Shown here piece by piece: positions 10,362 through 19,563 of a stretch of 64,000 nt of DNA. The notes under the pieces were generated by a model that was not told the DNA's origin, did no database searches, and saw only the letters and a program-made list of their open reading frames with translations. This stretch comes from Pseudomonas sp. GOM7. GTDB taxonomy: Bacteria; Pseudomonadota; Gammaproteobacteria; Pseudomonadales; Pseudomonadaceae. The translations under genes were made by a program, and so were the position numbers. The first letter of the stretch is position 1, and the number at the start of each line of letters is the position of its first letter. Location of the stretch: assembly GCF_026723825.1 (NCBI RefSeq), contig NZ_CP113519.1, positions 1,674,001 through 1,738,000 on the forward strand. Direction: 5' to 3'.

Positions 10362-12900
10362 GTCCCCCGATGCCACGTTGATCCAGGAGTACCTGGAAGA
10401 ACTGCCCCTGGACCAGGCTCAGCAACAGGAACTGGAGCGCCGCCTTGAGGAGGGCGGCGATCTGGCCGAGCTGCACCATGCCCTGCAGGCCCCTGAAGCC
10501 GCCTCGCCGGTGGTGGAGGAGGAAACCCGGGAACTGCTCGAGTCGGTTCCCGTGCGCCTGTCCATGGCCTGGCCGGACGCCATGGAGCGTGGCTGCCGCC
10601 TGGTGCAGGATCACCAGGGGCGGCCGACCATCGAGTCGACCCCGCCGATCAAGCGCACCCGCATGGTGCCCGAGCCCTGGCAGACCAACATCCTCGAGCG
10701 CGGCTGGTGGCGCCTGAAGAGCGGCCAGCATACGCCACGCCCGCGTACCCGCGAGTCGGAGGACTTCAGTGAGGAGCACTGGCGTCATGTGGCCGCAGTG
10801 CGCCGTGCCGCCCTGATGGTGCTGATGATCGTGCAGACGGTGGTTGCCACCTGGTACATGAAATCGGTGCTGCCTTATCAGGGCTGGTCGCTGGTGGATC
10901 TGCGCCTGGTGTTCGAGCAGCCCTGGCTGGAGTCGGCGCGGCAGATCCTGCCTTACGTGGTGCAGACCAGCATCCTGGCGCTGTTCGCGTTGCTGTTCTG
11001 CTGGGTGTCGATGGGCTTCTGGACAGCCTTGATGGGGTTCTTCCAGTTGCTCAAGGGGCGTGATCGCTACAGCATTTCCGCCACCTCCTGCGGCGATGAG
11101 CCAATTTCGCCCAAGGCCCGTACCGCGTTGGTCATGCCCATTGCCAACGAGCACGTGCCACGCGTGTTCGCCGGCCTGCGCGCGACATTCGAGTCGCTCA
11201 AGGCCACCGGCCAGCTCGAGCACTTCGACTTCTTCGTCCTCAGCGACAGCAACGACCCGGACATCTGTGTGGCCGAGCAACAGGCCTGGATGGAGCTGTG
11301 CCGTGAGGTGGAAGGCTTCGGCCATATCTTCTACCGCCGTCGCCGGCGCCGGGTGAAGCGCAAGAGCGGCAACATCGATGACTTCTGCCGGCGCTGGGGC
11401 AGCAACTACCGCTACATGGTGGTGCTCGACGCCGACAGCGTGATGAGTGGCGAATGCCTGACCCGCCTGGTGCGCCTGATGGAGGCCAACCCCGGTGCCG
11501 GGATCATCCAGACCGCGCCGAAGGCTTCGGGCATGGACACCCTCTATGCCCGGTTGCAGCAGTTCGCCACGCGCGTCTACGGCCCGCTGTTCACCGCCGG
11601 CCTCAACTTCTGGCAGCTCGGTGAGTCGCACTACTGGGGCCACAACGCGATCATCCGGGTCAAACCCTTCATCGAGCACTGTGCTCTGGCGCCGTTGCCG
11701 GGCAAGGGGGCGTTTGCCGGGGCCATCCTCTCCCACGACTTCGTCGAGGCTGCGCTGATGCGCCGTGCCGGCTGGGGCGTGTGGATCGCCTACGACCTGC
11801 CTGGCAGCTACGAAGAACTGCCGCCGAACCTGCTCGACGAGCTCAAGCGCGACCGGCGCTGGTGCCATGGCAACCTGATGAACTTCCGCCTGTTCCTGGT
11901 GCGCGGCATGCACGCGGTGCACCGCGTGGTATTCCTCACCGGCGTCATGTCCTACCTCTCGGCACCGCTGTGGTTGCTGTTTCTGGTGCTGTCCACCTGC
12001 CTGCTGGCGATCCATACGCTGATGGTGCCGGAGTACTTCCTGCAGCCCAACCAGCTCTATCCACTGTGGCCACGCTGGCAACCGCAGGAGGCAGTGGCGC
12101 TGTTCTCGGCCACCATGACCCTGCTGTTCCTGCCCAAGCTGCTCAGCGTGCTGCTGATCTGGATTCAGGGCGCCGAAGCCTATGGCGGGCGCATGCGCGT
12201 GCTGCTGTCGATGCTGCTGGAGGCCTCCTGCTCGGTGCTCCTGGCGCCGGTGCGCATGCTATTCCACAGTCTGTTCGTCACCGCCGCCTTCCTCGGCTGG
12301 TCCGTGCAGTGGAACTCGCCGCAACGGGTGGATGATTCCACGCCCTGGAGCGAAGCGTTTCGCCGGCATGGCTCGCAGGTGCTCATCGGCCTCGGCTGGA
12401 CGGCGCTGGTCGCCTGGCTGAACCCCGACTTCCTCTGGTGGCTGGCGCCCATCGTCGTGTCGCTGATCCTCTCGCCAGTGGTGTCGGTGCTCACCAGCCG
12501 TACCGCGCCCGGTCTGGCAGCGCGGCGCGGCAAGCTGTTCCTCATCCCGGAGGAGCACGAGGTGCCGCGTGAGCTGAGCAACACCGCTGAATACGAGCGC
12601 CTGAACAGCGCGCGGGCGCTGCGCAAGGGCTTCGTCCGGGCGGTGGTCGACCCGCTGTACAACGCCCTGGTCTGCGCCATGGCCCGTGCCCGCCATGCCA
12701 AGGTGGTTCCGGCCGCCGAAGCGCTACGCGACGAGCGCATCGAGGAAATCCTTGCCGCCGGCCCCGAAGGCCGTGTCGAAGCGACGCGCTGGCGTCTGCT
12801 CAACGACCCCGACGGCATGGCCCGCCTGCACGCCCGTATCTGGCAGGAGCCGCAGCACCATGCCTGGCGCGAGGCCCGCGAAGCGTTGCGCGAAAGCTGA
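10354..12900 (+). CDS. opgH: Glucans biosynthesis glucosyltransferase H
   Basis: Inner-membrane family-2 glycosyltransferase that polymerises glucose from UDP-glucose into periplasmic glucan and exports it. The 848-residue protein has a long cytoplasmic N-terminus, two helices at about 150-230, a cytoplasmic GT2 domain ([15 protein letters not shown] start, DAD metal-binding motif in [18 protein letters not shown] near its end), then several helices. The translation start overlaps the end of opgG. A perfect 30-bp palindrome lies 7 bp past the stop. Confidence 0.95.
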   Translation: MNKSPDATLIQEYLEELPLDQAQQQELERRLEEGGDLAELHHALQAPEAASPVVEEETRELLESVPVRLSMAWPDAMERGCRLVQDHQGRPTIESTPPIKRTRMVPEPWQTNILERGWWRLKSGQHTPRPRTRESEDFSEEHWRHVAAVRRAALMVLMIVQTVVATWYMKSVLPYQGWSLVDLRLVFEQPWLESARQILPYVVQTSILALFALLFCWVSMGFWTALMGFFQLLKGRDRYSISATSCGDEPISPKARTALVMPIANEHVPRVFAGLRATFESLKATGQLEHFDFFVLSDSNDPDICVAEQQAWMELCREVEGFGHIFYRRRRRRVKRKSGNIDDFCRRWGSNYRYMVVLDADSVMSGECLTRLVRLMEANPGAGIIQTAPKASGMDTLYARLQQFATRVYGPLFTAGLNFWQLGESHYWGHNAIIRVKPFIEHCALAPLPGKGAFAGAILSHDFVEAALMRRAGWGVWIAYDLPGSYEELPPNLLDELKRDRRWCHGNLMNFRLFLVRGMHAVHRVVFLTGVMSYLSAPLWLLFLVLSTCLLAIHTLMVPEYFLQPNQLYPLWPRWQPQEAVALFSATMTLLFLPKLLSVLLIWIQGAEAYGGRMRVLLSMLLEASCSVLLAPVRMLFHSLFVTAAFLGWSVQWNSPQRVDDSTPWSEAFRRHGSQVLIGLGWTALVAWLNPDFLWWLAPIVVSLILSPVVSVLTSRTAPGLAARRGKLFLIPEEHEVPRELSNTAEYERLNSARALRKGFVRAVVDPLYNALVCAMARARHAKVVPAAEALRDERIEEILAAGPEGRVEATRWRLLNDPDGMARLHARIWQEPQHHAWREAREALRES

Positions 12901-12907
12901 TGGCCCA

Positions 12908-12937
12908 CGAGCCCTTGCCGATATCGGCAAGGGCTCG
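12908..12937. terminator. Perfect palindrome after opgH
   Basis: A perfect 30-bp palindrome, CGAGCCCTTGCC and its complement around a GATATC centre, directly follows the opgH stop. It could fold as a hairpin at the end of the opgGH message. There is no T-run after it, so it is not a classical intrinsic terminator; an mRNA-stabilising hairpin or a protein-binding site is equally possible. Confidence 0.5.
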
Positions 12938-13072
12938 ACATACCCGCTAACACCTGAACCCCCTGTTAATGCCAGCAGCACGGGCACTATGATCTGTGCA
13001 TCGGGTCTTTTGCACGACCAGGGCTCGTTGGCCTGGCAGCGATTTCGTCGATGACATTGAAGAGGAACCACG

Positions 13073-13606
13073 ATGTCGAATCTGCATGATTGCGCGCAGC
13101 GCTATGGCACCGTCACCCGTCTGCTGCACTGGAGCATGGCTGTCCTGCTTGGCTGGCAGTTCGTGACCGTGCTGGCACATGTGCTCTTGCCGGACAGTGC
13201 GCTGGACTCCTTCGCCTGGAGCACGCATAAGGCAACCGGGCTGCTGCTGATGATTCTGGTGGTGATTCGCCTGGGGTGGGCGTTCTACAGTCGCAACCGG
13301 CGGCCGACAGCGGTCAGTAGCCTGGCGCGGCTCGGCCACCTGACGCTCTATGGCCTGCTGTTCGTGATTCCCTTTATCGCGTTGCTTCGTCAGTACGGCT
13401 CTGGCCGCGAGTTCGTGGCCTTCGGCATGACCCTCATGCCGGGCTTCAGCGACGGCAAGATCGAATGGATGATCGCGCCGGCCAGCCTGCTTCACGGCAA
13501 CCTCGGCTGGCTGCTGCTGGCACTTATCATCGGCCATGTGGCGATGGCGTTCATCCATCGTCACCAGGGCGGCGAAGACGTGCTGGCACGCATGATCGGG
13601 AAATGA
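13073..13606 (+). CDS. Cytochrome b561 family protein
   Basis: A 177-residue di-haem b-type cytochrome of the inner membrane that passes electrons between the quinone pool and periplasmic partners. Four hydrophobic helices are visible. Candidate haem-ligand His residues lie in RLLHWSM, WSTHKATG, SLLHGNLGW and IIGHVAMAFIHRH, all expected positions for bacterial b561. The start follows GAGGAACCACG. It appears monocistronic, with a terminator at 13778-13799. Confidence 0.88.
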   Translation: MSNLHDCAQRYGTVTRLLHWSMAVLLGWQFVTVLAHVLLPDSALDSFAWSTHKATGLLLMILVVIRLGWAFYSRNRRPTAVSSLARLGHLTLYGLLFVIPFIALLRQYGSGREFVAFGMTLMPGFSDGKIEWMIAPASLLHGNLGWLLLALIIGHVAMAFIHRHQGGEDVLARMIGK

Positions 13607-13777
13607 TCCTGCTCGTCTATGGCGAATGTCTTACACGTCATGACGGTAAGCGCCACTTCTGCCATCCCGGTGAGATCTCTAATCTACACACATCCCCTGC
13701 AGCGATGGATCGCTGAGGATCACGGAAGATGACCAGGCCAAGATGGCTACCGACAGGATGTTGGATGGTTGGGAAGA

Positions 13778-13799
13778 AACCCGCTTCGGCGGGTTTTTT
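13778..13799 (+). terminator. Intrinsic terminator
   Basis: Hairpin AACCCGC-TTCG-GCGGGTT followed by a run of T on the plus strand, about 170 bp after the cytochrome b561 gene. It also lies beyond the end of the GFA gene on the opposite strand, but the T-run favours plus-strand transcripts. Confidence 0.75.
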
Positions 13800-13873
13800 G
13801 TTGCCTGCCGTTTTTGCCACCATGTATGGCGGCAAATGTGCGGGCCGCCCCATGGCACGCTGCGTGTCAGCCT

Positions 13874-14269
13874 TCAGTCCTGATCCGGTTGTTGCAAGCA
13901 CCACCAGCGGGGGCGGCTGGAAACGTAGGAATGGTATTGCGGCGCCAGTGCTTTGCGTTTGTGGGAGTCGAAGACGCCCACGGCAATGGCCAGCGTCGGT
14001 TCGTCGTCGATGGCGCCGATGGTGCTGCCGCACACCGGGCAGAACGCCCGGCTCGACCACTCCGACGAGCGCCAGGTGGCCGGTGCTCCACCTGGGCCGA
14101 TCCACTCGACCTGGTCGGCGGCGAACTCGACCCAGCTCTGGGTCAACGCCCCGGAGTGGCGCTGGCACATCCGGCATGAGCAGGTGTGCGGCCGCAGCGC
14201 CTGGCCTTTGGCGGCGAAGCGGATGTTTCCGCACAGGCAGCCGCCTTCGTGAATCTTCATGGTTGCCAT
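13874..14269 (-). CDS. GFA family protein (glutathione-dependent formaldehyde-activating enzyme fold)
   Basis: A 131-residue zinc protein of the GFA/CENP-V family. Zinc ligands are visible: GGCLCGNIRF, then CSCRMCQRHSG and FCPVCGS, matching the family's pattern of Cys clusters. Gfa was described as helping the reaction of glutathione with formaldehyde, but most family members have no proven reaction, so substrate is left open. AAGGAGG lies 7 nt before the ATG at 14269. It follows the MFS gene on the same strand by 68 bp and may share its transcript. Confidence 0.85.
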   Translation of the reverse strand: MATMKIHEGGCLCGNIRFAAKGQALRPHTCSCRMCQRHSGALTQSWVEFAADQVEWIGPGGAPATWRSSEWSSRAFCPVCGSTIGAIDDEPTLAIAVGVFDSHKRKALAPQYHSYVSSRPRWWCLQQPDQD

Positions 14270-14337
14270 GGCAATGCCTCCTTAATCCTGGCCGGGCTTC
14301 GTACCGCGAGTGAAGCACAGTCGCTCGGCGGGTGCGA

Positions 14338-15525
14338 TCACCTGCCGCTGCGCAGAAAGCTGCCCAGGGCCAGCAGCGGCAGTGCGGCGGCCAGCAAGGC
14401 CGTGCCTTGCCAGCCGAAGCGCTCGTAGATCGGGCTGGCCAGTGCCGAGCCGATGGCGCCGCCAATGAAGATGCTGGTCATGTACAGCGCATTGAGGCGG
14501 GCGCGGCTCTGCGGCTCCAAGGCGTAGATGGTGCGCTGGCCCAGCACCATGCTCATCTGCACGGCGAAATCCAACACGATGGCGGTAGCGACCAGGCCGA
14601 TCCAGCCCAGCCCATGGTTGAGTAGATTGGGGGCGAAGGCCAGCGGGGCCAGGATCAGTGCCACCAGGCTGGCGCGCCAGGTATGGCCGGCATCGGCCAG
14701 GCGCCCGGCAATGGGCGCCGCAACTGCGCCGATGGCACCGGCGAGGGCGAACAGGGCGATGTCCTGTTGGCTCAGGCCCAGATGACGCGCCAACTCCAGC
14801 GGCGCCGCCGTCCAGAACAGGCTGAAACTGGCGAACATCATGGCCTGGTAGAGCGCGCGGCGGCGCAATGTGGGATAGCGGTGCAGCAGGTGCGCCAGCG
14901 AAGCCAGCAATTGCCCGTAGCTGGCGCGATGGCTGGGGACATGGCGTGGAATGGTAGTGGCGATCACCAGGGTGATCAGCAGCATCAGGGCAGCCGCCAT
15001 CAGGTATACCGCACGCCAGCCGAACTCACCGGCCACCAGGCTGGCCAAGGGGCGAGCCAGCAGGATGCCCAGCAACAGGCCGCTCATGATATTGCCCACC
15101 ACGCGGCCACGGCTGGCCTCCGGTGCCAGGTTGGCGGCCAGGGGAATCAGCATCTGCACCGAAACCGAACTCAAACCGATCAGCAGTGCCAGACCGAGGA
15201 ACAGATCCGGCTGCTTCGCGAAGGCCGCTGCAAGCAGGCAGAGCAGGGCGGCGGCAGTGGTGATCAGCATCAGCCGGCGGCTTTCCAGCAGATCCGCCAG
15301 CGGCACCAGAAACAGTAGACCCAGGGCATAGCCGATCTGCGTCAGTGAGACGATCAGGCTGGCGCGCTCGGCGCTCAGGCCGACATCCGGAGCGATCAGC
15401 TCGATGATCGGCTGGGCATAGTAGAGGTTGGCGACTATGGCACCACAGCACAGGGCGAACAGCAGCACCAGGGCTTGTGGCAGGGATGGAGATTCGTGGG
15501 TGAGCGAGGAACTCTGGCTGGTCAT
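14338..15525 (-). CDS. MFS transporter
   Basis: A 395-residue major facilitator superfamily permease with twelve predicted helices. The loop 2-3 motif is recognisable as PLADLLESRRLM, and the sequence resembles drug-efflux type MFS proteins (ANLYYAQPIIELIA near the N-terminus). Substrate is unknown. It follows a LysR regulator on the same strand after 106 bp; that gap holds a LysR-type palindrome at 15611-15625, so control by that regulator is likely. Confidence 0.88.
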   Translation of the reverse strand: MTSQSSSLTHESPSLPQALVLLFALCCGAIVANLYYAQPIIELIAPDVGLSAERASLIVSLTQIGYALGLLFLVPLADLLESRRLMLITTAAALLCLLAAAFAKQPDLFLGLALLIGLSSVSVQMLIPLAANLAPEASRGRVVGNIMSGLLLGILLARPLASLVAGEFGWRAVYLMAAALMLLITLVIATTIPRHVPSHRASYGQLLASLAHLLHRYPTLRRRALYQAMMFASFSLFWTAAPLELARHLGLSQQDIALFALAGAIGAVAAPIAGRLADAGHTWRASLVALILAPLAFAPNLLNHGLGWIGLVATAIVLDFAVQMSMVLGQRTIYALEPQSRARLNALYMTSIFIGGAIGSALASPIYERFGWQGTALLAAALPLLALGSFLRSGR

Positions 15526-15610
15526 GCTGGTATCTCGGCGAAAGGGAAGGCAGGCGCAAGGTTAGGGATGTGGCGCCAGGCGGAGAATCCACTCGTCCAG
15601 CAACAGTGCG

Positions 15611-15625
15611 TTGCGCAGTGCGCAA
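15611..15625. promoter_or_regulatory. Candidate LysR-type box upstream of the MFS gene
   Basis: TTGCGCAGTGCGCAA is a near-perfect 7-bp inverted repeat around one base and fits the LysR rule T-N11-A. It lies about 90 bp upstream of the MFS start and just beyond the stop of the adjacent LysR gene. Assignment is by motif and position only. Confidence 0.5.
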
Positions 15626-15631
15626 AGACTT

Positions 15632-16531
15632 TCAGCCTTGCAGCAACGCCTGGAGGAATTCACTGAAGGCGGCGATGCGTTTCGAGCCCCGATGATTGGG
15701 CAGATACAGTAGATGAATGGCACCGTCGTGGGGCCCAGGGGCCACTTCATGTTCTGGTAGTAGGCGCTGCAGCTTGCCGCTTTCCACATCCTCACGCACT
15801 AGCCAGTCCGCCAGCAGTGCGACCCCCTGGCCGGCCAGGGCAGCCTGGCGCAGGATATCGGCGTTGTTGCTGTGTAGGCGCCCTGTGATGGGCACCTGTA
15901 GCGTCGTGCCGTTCTGCTCGAAGCGCCAGTAACGGGTCGCTCTGCCATAGTCGAACTGCAGACAGGTGTGTGCCTGGAGTGCATCCGGATGGGCGATGGG
16001 TGAGGTGCGAGCGAGATATTGTGGGCTTGCCACCAGCCAGCGCCGGAAACTGCCGACGCGCTGGCTGACCACGTCGTCGCTGACGATGGAAGAACCCAGG
16101 CGCAGGGCCAGGTCGATACGTTCGCCGAGCAGGTCGACCACTTCATCGGTGACCCGCAGGGTCAGTTCCAGTTGTGGGTGGCGGGTGAGCAACTCGCCCA
16201 GGTGCGGAGCGACGATGCGTCGGGCGAACTCCACCGGCATGCTCACCGCGAGGTGGCCACGCACTTCTTCACCCTTGTCGGCCACGGCGGCATCGGCTTC
16301 GTCCAGCGCATCGAGGATGGCCAGGGCGCGCTCGAAATAGTCCCGTCCGGCCTCGCTGACGCTGACCTGGCGCGTGTTGCGGTTGAGCAGCACGCAGCCC
16401 AGCTCCTGCTCCAGGGCGTTGACCGTGCGGGTCACCGAGGAAGTGGCCAGCCCCAGTTGCCGCGCCGCAGCGGAAAAGCCACCGCAGCGGACGGTGGCGA
16501 CGAAGGTGCGCAGAGCCAGCAGTTTGTCCAT
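15632..16531 (-). CDS. LysR family transcriptional regulator
   Basis: A 299-residue LysR-type regulator: winged helix-turn-helix at about 1-60 (ALRTFVATVRCGGFSAAARQ), then a periplasmic-binding-like effector domain starting near residue 90 (VRGHLAVSMPVEFARRIVAP). It resembles the large group of pseudomonad LysR proteins that control neighbouring efflux or metabolic genes. The likely target is the MFS gene just downstream. The ribosome-binding site before 16531 is weak. Effector unknown. Confidence 0.9.
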   Translation of the reverse strand: MDKLLALRTFVATVRCGGFSAAARQLGLATSSVTRTVNALEQELGCVLLNRNTRQVSVSEAGRDYFERALAILDALDEADAAVADKGEEVRGHLAVSMPVEFARRIVAPHLGELLTRHPQLELTLRVTDEVVDLLGERIDLALRLGSSIVSDDVVSQRVGSFRRWLVASPQYLARTSPIAHPDALQAHTCLQFDYGRATRYWRFEQNGTTLQVPITGRLHSNNADILRQAALAGQGVALLADWLVREDVESGKLQRLLPEHEVAPGPHDGAIHLLYLPNHRGSKRIAAFSEFLQALLQG

Positions 16532-16551
16532 GGAAAATCCCGAAGTGCCGA

Positions 16552-18462
16552 TCAGTCCGCAGCTTGCGCGATTGCCCGGCTGGCTGCCAAGCATTGCGTA
16601 ACGCCCTGAGCCTTGCGCGTGTACCACAGCACCCGACTCACGCCACGGGTGATGGCCACGTAGGCCAGGCGCCTGGCTTCGTCCTGCATGGCCTGGTCGT
16701 AGCTCTGGCGGAAAAAGCCGCACTGGGCATAGAGCGCGTTGCGCAGCGGGTGTTTATCCACCGGTAGGCAGTCATCGAGGATGATCGCCACCTCGGCCTG
16801 CAGGCCCTTGGCGCGGTGGATGGTCAGGGTTCTGACCGGCAGTGTCTTGTCCAGTTGCGCGCGCACCTGCTGCAAGGGTTCGTTGCGCCGGCTGAGCAGT
16901 AGCACGGCGGTGCGATCCGCGTTGCGACGCTGGCTGACGTGCTGGCACTGCGCGGTGATTTCCTTCAATAGTGCCGGCAGTCCGCTGGCCAGGTCGAAGC
17001 GCAGGATCAGCTTCACACCATGATCGCCCGGTTGCATGGCCCTGGCCGCGATGCAGGTCTTGCCCTGTTTGGTCTGAACACCTGCCAGTACCTTTTCGCC
17101 GTCGCGGATTACTGGCTCGATGCTGCGGTAGTTGGTGCTCAGCAGCAGGGTGGTGCTCTTGCCGCGTCCACGGCTGGGGAAGTGCCGGTCGAAGTCGATG
17201 AACAGCTCCGGCGAGCTGCCACGCCAGCCGTAGATCGACTGCCAGTCATCGCCAATGGCCATCAGGCTGATGCGCTCGCCCGCGCGGTGCAGGCGGCGGT
17301 GCACGGCCTGCAGCCACAGCACGATCTGCGGCGAGATGTCCTGGAACTCGTCGATCAGCAGGTGGCTCAGGGCGAGCAGGGCCGGGCCAGGCTTGCCGTT
17401 GTCGGTGCTCAATCCTTCGCTCAGTTGCGCGAAGGCACCGTTGAAGCACATCAACCCCTGGCTGTGCAGCAGGTTAGTGAAGTGCTGGTGGAAGCGTTGC
17501 ATGGCTTCGATGACGTCGTGTTCGCGCGCGGTGCAGTTTAGGGTCTTCACGTCCAGGCGATCGAGACGAATGCCCAGGCTCTCGGCGAAATCGATCTGCC
17601 CGTGCAGCAGCTCGAACAATGGCAGGGCGGCGAATTCGCCGGGCAGTTTGCAGGTATCCAGCGGCGCTTTGGCTTTGCCCTTGGGAGGCTCCTCGGGAGC
17701 GGGCAGCTCGAGCAGGCGGTGAGTCAGGGCACGAAAGCGCGCATCACCGGCGTAGGCATGCTGGTAAGCCTGCTTGAGCAGGCGCTGCTGCGCAGGGCGC
17801 AGGCGCCCACCAGCTAACGGGTTGTCCGGTTCGTCGCTGGGGTCGTCCAGTTGCTCGAACCAGCGCGGGTTGTCCAGGCGCTCCTTGGCCAGCGTCGCCA
17901 TGGCCGCGTGGAAAGTGCGCACGCACTGGCGCGCGTCGTGCGGGTAGTGCCAGAAGTCGAGCAGGCGTTGCAGGCGTTCGCGCAGTTCGTTGCAGGAGGC
18001 GTTGGTGAAGGAGATCACTGTCAGGCGCTGTGGCTCGACCTCCAGGTGGCAGAGCAGGAACACCACACGCAGTACCAGAGTGCTCGACTTGCCCGAGCCG
18101 GCGCCGGCGAAGATGCGCGCCAGCGGGGCGCGGCAAAGAATCATCGCCCACTGCTCGTCCGATGGTGCACCGATCAGCCCGGCGCTCACCGCCTGGGCCA
18201 CGCGCTCGCGCATGGCCTGCACCTGCGCCTCTTCGATCTTCAGCCGGGTGCTGGGGTAGATGCCGGCGGGGCCGGGTTTGCCGCCGGTGGCCTTGCTGCC
18301 GCTTTTCTTGTTGGCGGTAGATTTCTTCTTGCTCTGCTTGCGCACGGGCTTGCGTGGCTGCGCGGCCTCGCGCTCGGCGCGCAGGTAGGCGGTGGTGCGG
18401 GGGAAATAGCGGGCGAGGGTGGTGGACAACAATTGTTTGTAGCGCGCGACGGCAGAAAGCAT
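16552..18462 (-). CDS. UvrD/HelD-like superfamily 1 DNA helicase
   Basis: A 636-residue ATP-dependent helicase. All core motifs are visible: motif I AGAGSGKSST, motif II LLIDEFQDIS, motif III AIGDDWQSIYGWRG, motif IV LSTNYRS, motif V TIHRAKGLQ and motif VI AYVAITRG. The FQDIS/GDDWQSIY wording is closer to helicase IV (HelD) than to UvrD or Rep. A Lys/Ser-rich linker at about 35-65 separates a short N-terminal piece from the core and may bind DNA. Single-gene unit, divergent from the EamA gene. Confidence 0.85.
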   Translation of the reverse strand: MLSAVARYKQLLSTTLARYFPRTTAYLRAEREAAQPRKPVRKQSKKKSTANKKSGSKATGGKPGPAGIYPSTRLKIEEAQVQAMRERVAQAVSAGLIGAPSDEQWAMILCRAPLARIFAGAGSGKSSTLVLRVVFLLCHLEVEPQRLTVISFTNASCNELRERLQRLLDFWHYPHDARQCVRTFHAAMATLAKERLDNPRWFEQLDDPSDEPDNPLAGGRLRPAQQRLLKQAYQHAYAGDARFRALTHRLLELPAPEEPPKGKAKAPLDTCKLPGEFAALPLFELLHGQIDFAESLGIRLDRLDVKTLNCTAREHDVIEAMQRFHQHFTNLLHSQGLMCFNGAFAQLSEGLSTDNGKPGPALLALSHLLIDEFQDISPQIVLWLQAVHRRLHRAGERISLMAIGDDWQSIYGWRGSSPELFIDFDRHFPSRGRGKSTTLLLSTNYRSIEPVIRDGEKVLAGVQTKQGKTCIAARAMQPGDHGVKLILRFDLASGLPALLKEITAQCQHVSQRRNADRTAVLLLSRRNEPLQQVRAQLDKTLPVRTLTIHRAKGLQAEVAIILDDCLPVDKHPLRNALYAQCGFFRQSYDQAMQDEARRLAYVAITRGVSRVLWYTRKAQGVTQCLAASRAIAQAAD

Positions 18463-18611
18463 GCGGTGAAGATGACCTGGCTGACGAAATCCGCATGATA
18501 AAGCTTCGCGCGCGATGGCAGGCAGTGATGGCGCTTTGAAAAATGCGCAACTTCATGCAAGCGCAGGGTGCGCGCCGGCTCCAGACTGTGCCCAGTCCTG
18601 GAGAACACTTG

Positions 18612-19505
18612 ATGAACCTGTCTCTGTACCTGCTGACCGTCCTGATCTGGGGCACCACCTGGATCGCCATCAAATTACAGATGGGCGAGGTGGCCGTGGC
18701 TGCCTCCATCGCCTATCGCTTCGCCCTGGCCGCGGCCGTGCTGTTCGCCATGCTCTGCTTCAGTGGTCGCCTGCAGCCACTGGATCGTCGTGGCCAAGGC
18801 ATTTGCCTGGTGCAGGGACTGTGCCTGTTCTGCCTCAATTTTCTGTGCTTCTACACTGCCAGCCAGTGGATCCCCAGCGGGCTGATCGCGGTGATCTTCT
18901 CCACTGCAACCCTGTGGAATGCGATCAATGCGCGGCTGTTCTTCAAGCAGCGCATCGCCGCCAATGTATTGCTCGGTGGTGCGTTGGGGCTGGTCGGTCT
19001 TGGGCTGCTGTTCTGGCCGGAGCTGGCCGGGCACGAGGCCAGCCGCGAAAGCCTGCTGGGCATCGGCCTGGCGCTGTGCGGCACGTTGTTCTTCTCTGCC
19101 GGCAACATGCTCTCCAGCCTGCAGCAGAAGGCTGGGCTCAAGCCGCTGACCACCAATGCCTGGGGCATGCTATATGGCGCCTCGATGTTGGTCGTGATCT
19201 GCCTGGTCAGCAGCACGCCGTTCGCTTTCGAGTGGAATCTGCGTTATGTCGGCTCGCTGCTGTACCTGGCGATTCCCGGCTCGGTGATTGGTTTTACCGC
19301 CTACCTGACCCTGGTCGGACGCATGGGGCCGGAGCGCGCGGCCTACTGCACCGTGCTGTTCCCGGTGGTGGCGCTAAACATCTCGGTATTCCTGGAAGGC
19401 TACCAATGGACAGCCCCGGCGCTGCTTGGCCTGGGGTTGGTGATGCTGGGTAACGTGCTGGTGTTCCGCAAGCCCAGGCCGGTGCTTGTCGAGGCTAGGG
19501 TTTAA
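18612..19505 (+). CDS. EamA family DMT transporter
   Basis: A 297-residue drug/metabolite transporter with ten predicted helices in two EamA repeats; the first begins LSLYLLTVLIWGTTWIAIK, typical of RhtA/YdcZ-like exporters of amino acids and other small metabolites. The substrate cannot be told from sequence. The start at 18612 has GGAGA upstream; a longer frame from 18543 has no good site. It converges with mnmC, 58 bp away. Confidence 0.87.
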   Translation: MNLSLYLLTVLIWGTTWIAIKLQMGEVAVAASIAYRFALAAAVLFAMLCFSGRLQPLDRRGQGICLVQGLCLFCLNFLCFYTASQWIPSGLIAVIFSTATLWNAINARLFFKQRIAANVLLGGALGLVGLGLLFWPELAGHEASRESLLGIGLALCGTLFFSAGNMLSSLQQKAGLKPLTTNAWGMLYGASMLVVICLVSSTPFAFEWNLRYVGSLLYLAIPGSVIGFTAYLTLVGRMGPERAAYCTVLFPVVALNISVFLEGYQWTAPALLGLGLVMLGNVLVFRKPRPVLVEARV

Positions 19506-19563
19506 TGGCTGGATCGATTCGGTGCGCACGGCGCACCCTACGCGCCAACTTGCGCACCGTCGA

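Noticed and set aside
12908..12937. A firm intrinsic-terminator call for the palindrome after opgH
   Set aside because: The stem is perfect but no T-run follows; it is listed only as a possible terminator or binding site.
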